From NCBI RefSeq assembly GCF_037102585.1, contig NW_027043819.1, positions 1,736,001 through 1,800,000 of the forward strand: a stretch of DNA of 64,000 nucleotides. Direction: 5' to 3'. The first letter of the stretch is position 1. Every line of letters begins with the position of its first letter. This DNA comes from Saccharomycopsis crataegensis. Taxonomy: Eukaryota > Ascomycota > Saccharomycetes > Ascoideales > Saccharomycopsidaceae. The notes beneath the pieces are model-generated. The model ran no database searches. It was not told the DNA's origin and worked only from the letters and a program-made list of their open reading frames with translations. Positions 29,349 to 40,201 of the stretch are shown here, piece by piece. The translations under genes were made by a program, and so were the position numbers.

Positions 29349-30827
29349 ATGGCGAAGAGTAAATCACAAAAGGAAAACAAGAAGGAAGTCATCCCAAAGA
29401 CTGAATCCAAAAAGGAATCTAAAAAAGAATCTAAAAAGGATTCCAAAAAGTCTAACAAAAACACCGATTCCAAAATTGTCAAACCAGAATCTAAAAAGAC
29501 CACTAAGAAAGTTGTCGTTAACAATGATATAGAAACTAAACTTTTTGGAAATGTTTTGGAAGAAGGGAATATCAATAATTCTATTAACTCGCTTTTTGGC
29601 GCAGGTGCCGGGCCAGTGAGTAGACCAATGAAACAAAGAACTGTGTTGCCTGCCACTGTCAGAGAAGAGGAAACACAACAGGAACAACCAGAGGACGATG
29701 AGGAAGGAGAGGAAGAGCAAGAGGAAAAATCAAATGATAACACAAGTGAAGAAGAATCGAAACCAAAGAAAAAGAGCAAGAACGAAGATGATGATGACGA
29801 CCTTGAAGCCAAGTACATGGAACGTTTAATGGGAAGCGATGAAGAGGAAGGTGAAAAATCAGACTCAAAGGACAAGAACGAATTGGAAGAAGAAAAAGAA
29901 GATGATGATGATAAACCACAGGCTGCCAAAACTGCAAAAGCCATCAACCTTAAAGAAGAGGAACTTGAAAAAGCCGAACGTACCTTATTTGTGGGTAACG
30001 TTGTGTCGTCAGTGATGAACAACAAAAAACATACCAAAGAATTGAAACAAAAGTTTGGAGCCTTTGGGGCTATTGAAAGTGTTAGATTCCGTTCTATTGC
30101 TTTCAACGAACAAATTCCAAAGAAAGTGGCATTTATTCAAAAGAAGTTCCACGACTTCAAGGACACCATTAATGCCTATATTGTTTTCAAATCTAAGGAC
30201 TCCCTTAAAGGTGCTCTTTCTCTAAACGGGGAAATGTTCATGGAACACCACTTGCGTGTGGATTCCGTGGCCCATCCTTTCAAAAAAGACAATAACCGTT
30301 GTGTTTTCATTGGGAACTTAGAATTCACCGAAGTCGAAGAGACTTTATGGAAGGCGTTCGAAAAATGTGGGAAGATTGAGTACGTTCGTATTGTCAGAGA
30401 CCCAAAGACAAATATGGGGAAAGGTATAGCGTATGTGCAATTTGTAGAACCAGTCAGTGTTTCCAAGGCGTTGTTGTTGAACGGTAAGAAGATGGAAAAT
30501 AAGAAGAGAGATCTTAGAGTGGCTCGTTGCAAAAAGAGTAATAACGATAAGAAAGCATTGATTGAAGCCAAGGAATTTAAGGGAATGAGACTCAATGATA
30601 AACAAAAGACCAAACTTGGTAGAGCCAAGAGCGTTCTCGGGAAGAAAGATAAGAAGGAAGCAGGTAAATTCATTATTGAAGGGGCAAGAGCTCAAGAAGG
30701 CACTGGGGTCAGTGTCAAGAATGGGAAGATTAAGAAACCAAAGGTCAAGAAGCCTCGTTACACTGAACGTAGTAAACGTTTTAAGAAGCTTCAAGAAGAA
30801 GTTAATTCAGGGAAAGTGAAAGTTTGA
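29349..30827 (+). CDS. NOP12: NOP12, nucleolar RNA-binding protein
   Basis: This 492-residue protein has two RNA-recognition motifs. RRM1 spans about residues 212-305 ('RTLFVGNVVSSV' ... 'NAYIVFKS'). RRM2 spans about 310-400 ('RCVFIGNLEFTEVEETLWKA' ... 'GKGIAYVQF'). A Lys-rich N-terminus contains KKESKK repeats, followed by a long acidic stretch (about 115-200). The C-terminus is basic with 'KPRYTERSKRFKKLQEEV', typical of Nop12. In yeast it acts in the nucleolus in 5.8S/25S rRNA maturation and 60S assembly. Length and domain order match the family (about 460). The promoter carries an RRPE-type element. The long open frame on the opposite strand here is a shadow. Confidence 0.95.
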   Translation: MAKSKSQKENKKEVIPKTESKKESKKESKKDSKKSNKNTDSKIVKPESKKTTKKVVVNNDIETKLFGNVLEEGNINNSINSLFGAGAGPVSRPMKQRTVLPATVREEETQQEQPEDDEEGEEEQEEKSNDNTSEEESKPKKKSKNEDDDDDLEAKYMERLMGSDEEEGEKSDSKDKNELEEEKEDDDDKPQAAKTAKAINLKEEELEKAERTLFVGNVVSSVMNNKKHTKELKQKFGAFGAIESVRFRSIAFNEQIPKKVAFIQKKFHDFKDTINAYIVFKSKDSLKGALSLNGEMFMEHHLRVDSVAHPFKKDNNRCVFIGNLEFTEVEETLWKAFEKCGKIEYVRIVRDPKTNMGKGIAYVQFVEPVSVSKALLLNGKKMENKKRDLRVARCKKSNNDKKALIEAKEFKGMRLNDKQKTKLGRAKSVLGKKDKKEAGKFIIEGARAQEGTGVSVKNGKIKKPKVKKPRYTERSKRFKKLQEEVNSGKVKV

Positions 30828-31280
30828 GCTGATTGTTTTAGTTGTATAATAGTATATTTTGAATATTATAGCATTTATTTTTGGTAGTTGTCCTGTGTAA
30901 GTAAGTGATCATTAACTCATCATTTATGCTTCTGCAAAGATAGTCTGAGTTTAGTTCCATTTTCATCCTTTAGAATTATGGTTTTTTTTTTTAAAATTAC
31001 GCATTCGATAGACAGCCGTACGTATACTACAGATAGATAATTGAATTAAGACTATAGAAGATGTTCAAATTTGAAGTTACAGTTAACTGAAATAAATGCC
31101 AGGGCGCGCGTCATTGCTCTAACCACAGTCACGTGTGTAATTGATCAAGTGTTTTTATGCACAATAATGCATGTATCAGCTATACATCAAACGTTAAAAG
31201 GCCGCTCAATGATCCACAGACAAAGAAACAGACATATAAAGAGAGAGACAGGGAGACAGAGAGAGAGAAAGTGATAGAAA
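30828..31280. promoter_or_regulatory. NOP12 3' side and transporter promoter
   Basis: TCACGTG (CACGTG core 31130-31135) lies about 146 bp before the transporter ATG. A GA-rich stretch occupies about 31237-31271. No gene seen. Confidence 0.4.
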
Positions 31281-32849
31281 ATGCCTTCTGGTCACACCAC
31301 CAAGTTGTTATTGTCTACGGGAGTGGCTTGTCTTGGATCTCTCCAGTATGGATACCATATGGTGAGTGCCCTATTTCACTGTCATTATTGTTTAAATCAT
31401 TTCTCATTATTTTTCCATCATCGATGATCTCTAACCAAGTATATATAACAGGCCGAGCTTAACGCTCCTGAATCAGTTCTATCTTGCCGTGATAACATCG
31501 ACGGTCCAGGCCCCTCATGGTTCATTGATCATGGTTATTCGCCGTGTGTTCCTCTTGACTCTTCAGAAATAGGTCTTGTCACCTCAATATTCTCAATTGG
31601 TGGTCTTATTGGCTCGATGATCGCTAGTCCACTTAGTGATAAATTGGGCCGGAAGAATTCTAGCTTTTTCAATACTTCATTCTTCATTATTGGCTCATTA
31701 CTCGAGACATTCTCAAATAACAAATCCCGTCTTGTGTTTGGTCGTTTTATTTCGGGGTTAGGGGCTGGCTCCAGCATTGTGAATACTCCTTTATTCATTA
31801 GCGAAATCGCTACTAATGACTCAAAGGGTTTCCTCGGAAGCTTGAATCAGTTTTCTATGAATGTTGGTATTCTTCTCACCCAATTACTAGCAGTCAGATG
31901 GGCAAATACCAGTCAATGGAGATATCTATTGTTTATGGGATTCTTAATTGCTGCCGCCAACATTGTGGGGTTATTATTTATTAATGAAAGTCCAAAATGG
32001 TTGGTTCAACATAATAAGATAGATTTGGCGAAAAAATCCCTTAGAGATCTCAGGCATCCTGATGATTATTCTGACGAGGACGTTTCCAATGAAATTTCTC
32101 AGTGGGTTTCCGAAATATCACGTTCAACTGTAGCGATGCCTACCATTGAGTCCGAGTCTTTACTCCCATCATCTTCTGATGATCCAATAGAGTTTGCTCC
32201 AAAACCCTCTAATATCACCATCTTACAGTATTTGACCTCGCCGGAGTATTATAATTCTCGTCTTATTGTGTCGATCATTATGGTTGGTCAACAGCTATGT
32301 GGTATCAACTCAATTATCTTCTATGGAGTCAGCATTATTTCATTTCTTTTCCCACAACATGCGGTTTCACTCAATTGTGCCATTTCCTTCGTTAATGTTA
32401 TGGTGACGTATGTGACAGCTACCATTGTGGACCGTGCTGGTCGCAGGCCTTTACTCATTGGATCGATATCAGTCATGGGAATTGCTTGTTTGATAACGGT
32501 TCATGGGATTGTTGGTGAACATTCTTACCTTACGGTTTTTGCAATCTTTTTGTATATTGCGGCGTTTGCCATGGGTTTGGGACCGATTCCATTTTTACTC
32601 ATATCAGAAGTTACTCAATTACAAGCTACCTCTGTTGCCCAAAGCTTCGGTACCGTGCTTAATTGGGTGGCAACATTTTTGATTGGGTATTTGTTTCCTA
32701 TTTTGCACACAAAACTTGGAGGTTACGTCTTTGGAATTTTTGGGATTAGTTGTGCAATTGTTGGCATACTGGTTTGGTATTTATTCCCAGAAACTAAGGG
32801 GAAGAAAAATTACGGTGAAATTTTTGGCGTCATGACAAGATTGGATTGA
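31281..32849 (+). CDS. MFS sugar-porter family protein (VPS73/YBR241C-like), one intron
   Basis: The coding sequence joins 31281-31361 and 31452-32849 (492 residues). Exon 1 encodes 27 residues ending 'LQYGYHM'. The 90-bp intron starts GTGAGT, has CTAAC at 31431-31435 and ends ACAG at 31451. Exon 2 continues 'AELNAPESVLSC'; the junction rebuilds the 'GYHMAELNAP' signature of TM1 in this family. Family motifs follow: 'DKLGRKN', 'RFISGLGAG', 'NESPKWLV', 'QQLCGIN', 'DRAGRRP' and 'FPETKGK', with about 12 membrane segments. The YBR241C/Vps73 proteins are vacuolar-membrane MFS members of uncertain substrate, and the 'HMAELN' signature points there rather than to plasma-membrane hexose permeases. 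Without the intron the frame would start at an internal Met (31617) and lose TM1. Confidence 0.88.
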
Positions 32850-34467
32850 AAGTGTTTATGATAAATAGTATTAATCATTTATTAAATAGTATCACAACAA
32901 ACGACACTGTTAGAATATAAACATTTCAAGCTAGAGTTGACCCAAGAAGTTTTCGGCAAATTGATATATAGTATGATCCAAAAAGCTCAACAAATCAACC
33001 AACCACCTTACTCTTTAAAATAATTCAATAGACTGTAAATTAAGATATAGTTTCATTTATTTACCCTGCATTTTTGCATCAAAATATCATTACTAAGATT
33101 ACATAAATTGAGTGCAATGACGAGAAATATGTCTTTATTGGAGCATATCACTCCAATATGGCATGCCGTATATACTATCAGGAACTATCGTATCAAATTA
33201 AGAACGAACTTGATCAGATATATGTGAAAAAAAAAAAATTCCCAGAATGAAAAAGGAAGATCCCACCTAACTTTGTCTTTTACAGAAAGAAAAAAAAAAA
33301 AAAAAAAAAAAATTAAACCAACCCCTGGACCATCCTTTCTATCTGGAAAAGTAAAGCAACCTCAACGATAGAACAAAAAGCATGGTCCAGTTCTTCCTTT
33401 GCAGATGAAGCCATGTAAAGATTTCTCTCAACCAGGTACATGTAGAACTGTAATATACAAAACTATATTATAAAAAAAGCTCAACATGGTACGAATTCTG
33501 TTGACTAAGGATGAGTTAGTTTGGAATAATATTTTGATTAAAAAGCTACGACTTCAGCACAATTGATCACTGTGGGGCACTCACATTTGTAGTCGTAAGT
33601 ACCTTGCCAAAATACCCTTGAGGTTCACCAAAAAATTGGTGATTCGAAAATGAAATTGGATTCCAATTTTTCTAACTCTGGACTCAAAACGAAAGACGTT
33701 TCCTCATCAACTTAACCTACTCAAAAGGTTGCTACCTGGTTCGATGGAACGCCTACATCTCATGATGTTGGGCCTAACTTTGTTCAAAAGTCCATGAACA
33801 CAACACAAGTATAGTAAGTTGTGATGCCAGTGTGTGTGTGTGTGTGGTCAGGATCCACCCACGTACGAAATTGCGGATTATTTCTGTGGTCACGTTGAAG
33901 AGCGAGTCACACCAATAACGAGGAAGGGTTATTTATCCCTCATACTGTAACAATACTTGTCTTCGCTGATCTCGCGTTAATTACAGTAGTAGGAAAGTCA
34001 AATAGCTATCACAGTAATTAGTCTCTAGCTATTTGATGAACTCACAACTCGACGAATAATTCGGGATGTAACAACTTGGTATGACACTGGCTTCTGCAGG
34101 TATAAACACAGTAACGTATATGATTATTTAGTATAAATCAAATGGGGTGAATAATTATTATAATATATAAGGGCCCAAAAAGTAAGAATAATCAACTATT
34201 GATATATGGAAAATAAGACAACAGAATAACGGTGTGTAGAGTAGGGTGACCATGCTCGCGCACTATACATTATGGTCAATAACTATAGTTGTAACTCCGG
34301 CACGTACAGCAGGATTTTCCACGGATTTTTCACAGGACCCTTTAATTTCATACTGTAACAAACAATGGCTAGCCATCACCTGGATGCACATTCCTTCCCC
34401 CTCCCCCCCTAGACTCCCCATCGTCAGTCCATCCATGACTAAATAAATAGAAGCACAGTCAAGTCCC
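32850..34467. other. 1.6-kb intergenic region before TRE1
   Basis: No gene is supported. An A tract sits at about 33290-33312. A 9-bp inverted repeat CTGGACCAT/ATGGTCCAG lies at 33325-33333 and 33382-33390. A (TG)n run is at 33832-33846. The short frames at 34246-34446 overlap on both strands. The last 300 bp should contain the TRE1 promoter. I could not recognise any tRNA or snRNA here, but an unannotated non-coding RNA cannot be excluded. Confidence 0.5.
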
Positions 34468-37128
34468 ATGCCCCGAGAATACTACCATCAACTACCGACA
34501 TCCGGAAACCAGCAGTTTCCTTCGAACCCTCCCTCGTATGACGAGACCAATTTTGTCAACCATCGTCAGAGTATCGGGAGCCTCCAAAGTGACACAAGCG
34601 ATCTTGAAGCCAATATTGATTTTGAGGAGTTCGAAATTGACGACCCCGATAATAATTTGCTCACCCAAAATAACGCCCTGAGGTTATGGGACACCGCAGG
34701 CTCAGTATCGCGATCTATTGGCCACGGATTCTGTTCGAAAATTGTCCTACCTATCACTGGGCTTCTAGATCCGATATCTGAAGCATGGCACACCATCTCC
34801 GTCAAATTTGACGTTCTGGTAAGCAAGTTTGTCAACCCGTTGGTATTTAAACGGTTCCTCTACGTGGTAATTGTGTCTGCAGCGATGTACGTGGTGATCT
34901 CTTCGGAACTTTCAAACCGGGCCCTGATCAATGGTTTATTCAATGATCTAACAATAATGCTGGCATATATTAAATCCAATTTGGATCCCCAAAACATGCA
35001 AGAAAACTTGGAATATTTAAGCTCGATTCCCCATATGGCAGGAACTGCTGGCGATTTGGTGCTTGCGAGGTACATTTATAACGTTTTTTCGAAATCAGGA
35101 ATCGATGGCAAACAATTTGATGAAATGAGGAGTTTTATAAATTACCCAGATAATGTCAAACTTGAATTGAAAAAAGGTGAAGGATATGACCAATATACTG
35201 CCGAGTTAATGGAACCTCGGCCGCCTATGAATAGCGATGATGCCACTGGTCAATATTCACCCTATGAGGATTTGCCGTTCAAATCATTCAATTTCTTATC
35301 CAGGGATGGAAAAGTCGATGCTCCAGTAGTTTATGTCAATTATGGGCGAACCATTGACTACCAAACTCTTGAAAGTCTTGGTGTTAATTTCCAGAACTCC
35401 ATTTGTTTCACACGATACGGTAAAATTTCTACCCCTTCGAAAATCAAGATTGCCACAAATAATAATTGCAAAGCTATGGTTTTCTTCAAAGATCCCAAAT
35501 ATATGGACCTTACAAAAGATGAGTATCGATCCATAATTGAAAAGCAGATGGTATCATTTCCCGCATCGTCCCCTGGAAATGTGTTGACCCCAGGATGGCC
35601 ATCATTCGATAACGATCACCGTGTGCCTTTGGAAAATTCGAAAACTGCCCCCGAAATCTCGTCTATTCCTGTATCTTATAAGGATGTATTACCATTTTTC
35701 ATTGCCTTGAAATCCAAAGGAGTGAACATCAATACTCAGGATGAGAATTTCAAAGACTGGGAATTTGGTAATGATCAAATGGTAAAAGAACTTGGGTATT
35801 CGCAACCATGGACTGGCACGGCTGATGAAGGTGCAGCAGAGGCGTTGCTTGAAGTTGAAACTATCAAGCGTGAACTGAAAGAACTTTGGAATATTATTGG
35901 GAAAATAGAAGGTTCAGAACAGGGGGAAAAGGCCATTCTTATTGGAGCTCAACGTGATTCTGGTTGTTTCGGAGCGATCAATCCTAATACTGGCACAGTT
36001 GTTTTGCTTGAACTTATAAAGATTTTTACTGGAATGCAAAGAGAACTCAATTGGCAACCCCTTAGGTCAATTTACTTCATGAGTATTGATGGCAGTGAAT
36101 ATAATTATGCAGGAATAACGGAGTGGGCAGAGGTAAACTACAAACAAATAAGTGAAGAAATTTTCACCTATATTGATTTGGGGGATACCGTAAGTGGGGA
36201 TATTTTGGAAATCATGGCTCATCCAGCTTTCGAAGCATTGATTTCGGATGTTTTAAATGATGTGAATATTCCAATCCCCGACAATAAAGAGTTAAATGAA
36301 AATGAGTATGAAAACGATAAGAAATTATCTACGGTTTTCAATGATAATTACCAAACTATCAGAACTTTTGGGAACTCTTACCCATTCTTATCATTTGTTG
36401 GTACTCCAGTGGTCCAAGTGAAGTACACCAACGCCAAATCCGAATCTCCTGATGAATATTCCCACAGGTATCCTGAAAATAGTTGTTTCGATACATTCCA
36501 GCGATTCCAAGACTTGGAAATCGATCCTAATATGAAATTCCACTTGTCTGTGGTGGATATCATATCCCAAATTATGATCAAGCTCGTTGACGAGCCAATC
36601 ATTCCGTACTCCCTTGATTCTTTGGTCGAACGCATGAATTCTTATCTCGAAGATTTGACCCAATACTGTTCGATGGTATCTGAGAGGAAACATGTCGGAA
36701 ATAATAAAGTACTAAATATCGCTGCCCTTAAACAATCCATGGAATCTTTCAGGACAATCGGCGACCAATTGACGGTCTGGCTCCGCACTTGGACCGACAT
36801 TGTGTTTGCTAAGGATGGGGCGGTGGAACCTTCCATGCTTACAGCTCATCGTTGGGAATGGAACCGCAAACTCATACATTTGCAAAGATTCTCAATTAAT
36901 GAAAGCAGCATTTCCAATAGAACCTGGGTTAAGAATATGTTGTTTGCTCCGCAAATATATGAGCCAGAGTTTTACAAACATAAGGAGACATGGCAGAAGT
37001 TTGAATGGTGGACGTTTCCGAGTATCAGGGATGCTGTCTATCAAGGCCACTGGGACGAAGCCCAAAGAGAAGTAGATCAACTTACTCTGATGGTTAGATA
37101 TGCCATCGATGGTTTCTTTGGCCGGTGA
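34468..37128 (+). CDS. TRE1: Transferrin-receptor-like protein (TRE1/TRE2 type)
   Basis: This 886-residue type II membrane protein has a cytosolic N-terminus with a PPSY motif at residues 21-24 and one membrane segment at about 130-147. Its lumenal part is laid out like transferrin receptor and PSMA: a protease-associated domain (about 230-420), an M28-peptidase-like domain (about 455-660) and a helical dimerisation domain at the C-terminus. In yeast, Tre1/Tre2 work with Bsd2 and Rsp5 in ubiquitin-dependent vacuolar sorting of transporters such as Smf1; the PPxY fits Rsp5 binding. The first zinc ligand of active M28 enzymes is replaced (Q495 in 'GAQRDSGCFGAIN') and the bridging Asp is replaced by N505, so the domain is probably non-catalytic. 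The start is the first ATG, at 34468. Confidence 0.9.
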   Translation: MPREYYHQLPTSGNQQFPSNPPSYDETNFVNHRQSIGSLQSDTSDLEANIDFEEFEIDDPDNNLLTQNNALRLWDTAGSVSRSIGHGFCSKIVLPITGLLDPISEAWHTISVKFDVLVSKFVNPLVFKRFLYVVIVSAAMYVVISSELSNRALINGLFNDLTIMLAYIKSNLDPQNMQENLEYLSSIPHMAGTAGDLVLARYIYNVFSKSGIDGKQFDEMRSFINYPDNVKLELKKGEGYDQYTAELMEPRPPMNSDDATGQYSPYEDLPFKSFNFLSRDGKVDAPVVYVNYGRTIDYQTLESLGVNFQNSICFTRYGKISTPSKIKIATNNNCKAMVFFKDPKYMDLTKDEYRSIIEKQMVSFPASSPGNVLTPGWPSFDNDHRVPLENSKTAPEISSIPVSYKDVLPFFIALKSKGVNINTQDENFKDWEFGNDQMVKELGYSQPWTGTADEGAAEALLEVETIKRELKELWNIIGKIEGSEQGEKAILIGAQRDSGCFGAINPNTGTVVLLELIKIFTGMQRELNWQPLRSIYFMSIDGSEYNYAGITEWAEVNYKQISEEIFTYIDLGDTVSGDILEIMAHPAFEALISDVLNDVNIPIPDNKELNENEYENDKKLSTVFNDNYQTIRTFGNSYPFLSFVGTPVVQVKYTNAKSESPDEYSHRYPENSCFDTFQRFQDLEIDPNMKFHLSVVDIISQIMIKLVDEPIIPYSLDSLVERMNSYLEDLTQYCSMVSERKHVGNNKVLNIAALKQSMESFRTIGDQLTVWLRTWTDIVFAKDGAVEPSMLTAHRWEWNRKLIHLQRFSINESSISNRTWVKNMLFAPQIYEPEFYKHKETWQKFEWWTFPSIRDAVYQGHWDEAQREVDQLTLMVRYAIDGFFGR

Positions 37129-37776
37129 TGCTAGTTGGTTGCCAACTCTTTTAACTTAACTTCAAAAATTATTATTTTCAATTCAGTTCTTTTTCACATT
37201 ATTCTCTCTTTATTATCAGCACTACTCATTTTCTTCATGAAGACCATGACTATTTATTTTTGGAAACCCCAATACATACATTATACATATAGACTCTTCT
37301 TTCTTTCTTTCTTTGTTCTCTTTTTCCGTTAATTACTTGCTATTTTTTTTTTTTGGATTTTCGTGGCTTTCTTTTGGATTCTCGTAGCTTTCTTGTTATC
37401 TTTGTTCTCCTCAATATTTTTTTGGTATAAAAAGGGGCGATTTAGAGAACAAAATTACATATGAAGTCAAGTCACTTTCGGAAAGAAAGACAATAAAAAA
37501 AAAACCATGAATTAAGAAGTCACATATACTGACATTATCAAAGAAAAGTTGGAGGAGGAAATTGTTTCAAGAAAACTGAAAGCTTGAAAAGAATGGATTG
37601 GTTGAATAATGGTATATCTTGAATAAAAAAATAGCACTTATTTGTCAGCAATTTCTTGATATGGGCAATTTTTATACGATTATTTTCAGATAGAGGTACC
37701 GAGATGGTCATATGTATATAAATCAAAAGATTATGTTAGTGTATCCATCCAGTATATTGACTGAATCTGAATGAGG
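37129..37776. other. Convergent 3' region (TRE1 and small zinc-ribbon gene)
   Basis: The two flanking genes point toward each other. T-rich on the TRE1 side with a CTTT repeat near 37294-37324. Nothing else recognised. Confidence 0.55.
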
Positions 37777-38100
37777 TTAAGCAGTTTGAACCGGTTGACC
37801 ATTGACATAGACACCACCTTGGGATAACATCAACCAACATTCAGGACACACTTCAGTAAATTGCTTGTCTTTATATCCAGTGTTATCGCATTTAGTACAA
37901 TAATAATCAGCCGGGAATTTCCAAGGGAGATTAGGATTATTATTGATGGCTTTCCCATCAAGGTCTTTGAATTTTTTCTCGAGGACTTTTTCCTGGTTCC
38001 CCTTGCTGATATCTTTAATCGCTGAGGCTTCAGCCACCATACCGAGGGCTTGGTCTCTGGCATCTTTAGCCTTTGCTTTAACTTTTTTCAAGAATGACAT
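37777..38100 (-). CDS. Small conserved zinc-ribbon-like protein
   Basis: This 107-residue protein has a basic, helical N-terminus ('MSFLKKVKAKAKDARDQALG') and a C-terminal C-x2-C-x13-C-x2-C set (C68, C71, C85, C88: 'CTKC' and 'CPEC'), a likely zinc ribbon. The spacing and the clean start and stop support a real gene despite the small size. I do not recognise a named orthologue and assign no function. Confidence 0.75.
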   Translation of the reverse strand: MSFLKKVKAKAKDARDQALGMVAEASAIKDISKGNQEKVLEKKFKDLDGKAINNNPNLPWKFPADYYCTKCDNTGYKDKQFTEVCPECWLMLSQGGVYVNGQPVQTA

Positions 38101-38795
38101 GGTTGTGATTTGTTAATATATTGCTCTAATCAACCTTCATACATAAAGTTGATTGATAAGAACAAAGAGAAAAGAAGAAGAAACATTCATTCATTTTTCT
38201 TTTTATATTTTTTTCTTTTTTTACCCCGTTGTACGCCCCCCACTTTATGTGTTCATTCCTCTCTGTTTCTTTCTATTTTAGGCGTTATATAATAACACTA
38301 TTGTTTACAACGGACCCTGAAACTTCCAATCGTTTTGGGGTATAGCCGTGCGCAGATCCGAAAGCATCTGCCGCGGATACGTAACGATTCGCCATTTTTC
38401 CGCTAATTTTAATATTTTTTTGAAGCAAAACTTCATGTAATGAGTACCTAAATAACAGTAAAAGGGTTCTGATTATAATGAGCTTCTAAAAGTACCAGAA
38501 ATCGCTACATTACTCCATTTATCGAGTCTCTCCTGTCACTGAGTACGGCTCATGCTAGATTATGTCATCATATGCTTCCAGCCATGGTACCTCACTGATA
38601 TAGAAACAATTGCGTGTATATCATACAAAATTACATGGGTATATTCCTACAACTAATATACAGTTATATTGCGCATAATAAATTATCGACCTTGTGTTAT
38701 TAAATTTAAATTGGTTGATCGAAATCAAAAACGTAAGCTTTTTTTTCAATTAACACTAACTAACCAGCAACAGTTTAAACAACAACAAAAAATAC
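38101..38795 (-). promoter_or_regulatory. Upstream region of small zinc-ribbon gene
   Basis: T-rich near 38196-38221, then a GC-richer patch at about 38340-38400 including CCGCGGATACG and two CCG/CGG triplets. The far end is the 3' region of the Gfo/Idh gene. No gene seen. Confidence 0.4.
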
Positions 38796-39872
38796 TCATT
38801 CGTACTTGATTTCCGGAAACTTCAAGCCATTCTGGGCTCTAATTTCATCCAAAACTTCCATCACCAACAAAGTTTCGTCCAATGGACAGATACTACTTTC
38901 AGTCTTACCTTCAGCAATGTCTTTGGCACAAGCATCAGCCTCGTGAATCAAACCATTAATGGCACCTTTACTAACGGTCTTTTCAATTGGAGCCAACCCG
39001 GTTTCTGGCTTGAACTCGATTTTGTACCAAGATGGTTCGGATAACAAACGTCTGTCCCCACCTATGTACACAGTACCTTTCTCCCCATCGATTCTCACCA
39101 TTTCTTTAGGAGAGTTGTTAAGGAAAGAGTTAATACAAATGGCACTCTTACCATCAGCGTGTTTAATGATCGCTGAAGAAACAACATCAATACCATTTTC
39201 GATAGTTTGGAAAGATTTGACCTCAAATTTCGTGGTATCTCTACCGAATTGGTCGTCCAAAAACAAACGCCAGAACGTCAAGGTGTAAACCCCGATATCA
39301 AGAAGTGCCCCACCAGCGTACTTTGGATTCTTCACCCGAGATTCCGGGCCCAATTTATCCAACCCCATATCGATGGAGAAGTCACACACCATACGATTGA
39401 GATCCCCAATGATCTTGTCTTCATGTATGAGTTTTTGCAATTCCAAAATAATTGGGAAAAAACGAGTCCATACCGCTTCCATCAAAAAAAGTTTTTTAGA
39501 TCTTGCCAATTCCACCATTTCCAAAGACTGTTTGCGGTTCACGGCAAGTGGTTTCTCACACAACACATGCTTCCCTGCTTCCAAAGACTTGATGGTCCAT
39601 TCGTAATGCAGGGTGTGAGGAAGCCCAATGTACACAATATCCACATCCTTATCAGTGATTGCTTCTTCATAAGAGAGAATCTTTGGTTTGGCTTGACCAT
39701 TGACCACATATTCATTGGCAAACTTCTCGCCCTTTGCGGTAGTTGAAACCCCGATGACCAGAATGATATGGTTTGCTTTTGGGGCTGCTTTCTCTTCACA
39801 AATATCCTGGACAAACTGAGTAGAAATGAAACCTGTGCCTAAAACGGCCCATCTGAGAGTTGGTAATGACAT
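38796..39872 (-). CDS. Gfo/Idh/MocA family NAD(P)-dependent dehydrogenase
   Basis: This 358-residue oxidoreductase begins with a Rossmann fold: 'LRWAVLGTGFISTQFV' gives the G-x-G-x-x-x nucleotide loop. The family's catalytic stretch 'HVLCEKPLAVN' (Glu-Lys-Pro) and the C-terminal alpha/beta domain with 'GGALLDIGVYTLTFWRLF' follow. The pattern is close to dimeric dihydrodiol dehydrogenases and fungal D-xylose dehydrogenases; the substrate is unknown. The open frame extends 49 codons upstream, but the ATG at 39872 is used because the Rossmann fold begins just after it and the extension is unlike a targeting signal. It is probably cytosolic. Confidence 0.88.
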   Translation of the reverse strand: MSLPTLRWAVLGTGFISTQFVQDICEEKAAPKANHIILVIGVSTTAKGEKFANEYVVNGQAKPKILSYEEAITDKDVDIVYIGLPHTLHYEWTIKSLEAGKHVLCEKPLAVNRKQSLEMVELARSKKLFLMEAVWTRFFPIILELQKLIHEDKIIGDLNRMVCDFSIDMGLDKLGPESRVKNPKYAGGALLDIGVYTLTFWRLFLDDQFGRDTTKFEVKSFQTIENGIDVVSSAIIKHADGKSAICINSFLNNSPKEMVRIDGEKGTVYIGGDRRLLSEPSWYKIEFKPETGLAPIEKTVSKGAINGLIHEADACAKDIAEGKTESSICPLDETLLVMEVLDEIRAQNGLKFPEIKYE

Positions 39873-40201
39873 TGTTATTATTATTATTTTTTTTATTTGG
39901 GGTAGTTGGTTGACATTGAGAGTAATCAATAGAAAAGAAAAACCCGAAGGAAATCCTTCATGATTTATGAACATTGCGGTGACAGGATGAATATCGGATA
40001 CGACCGTTCCGAGGTGCACCCTTTTTTTTTTTTTTTTTTCTTTTGTTTGGGGTTTTTCCGGTTACATGGTAGGTAGGTACTCTTTTAGCAAATAAATAGC
40101 TCACAACAACAATAATAATAATAGTAATAATAATAATGCTCTTAAGGGAATATTCTAAGAAGAAGAAAAATATCTTTATTAATGTTTATATCAGAATGGT
40201 T
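39873..40201 (-). promoter_or_regulatory. Promoter of the Gfo/Idh gene
   Basis: T tract at 40021-40039 and AAT-type repeat at about 40108-40137. No specific site stands out. Confidence 0.4.

Noticed and set aside
29108-30106. 332-codon open frame on the minus strand with Ser/Phe-rich sequence
   Set aside because: It is the antisense shadow of the Lys/Glu-rich NOP12 gene; Ser and Phe runs are what GAA/AAG codons give in reverse.
33325-33390. 9-bp inverted repeat CTGGACCAT/ATGGTCCAG with a 48-nt spacer
   Set aside because: Arms are short and the spacer has no recognisable RNA features; one such pair is expected by chance at this scale.
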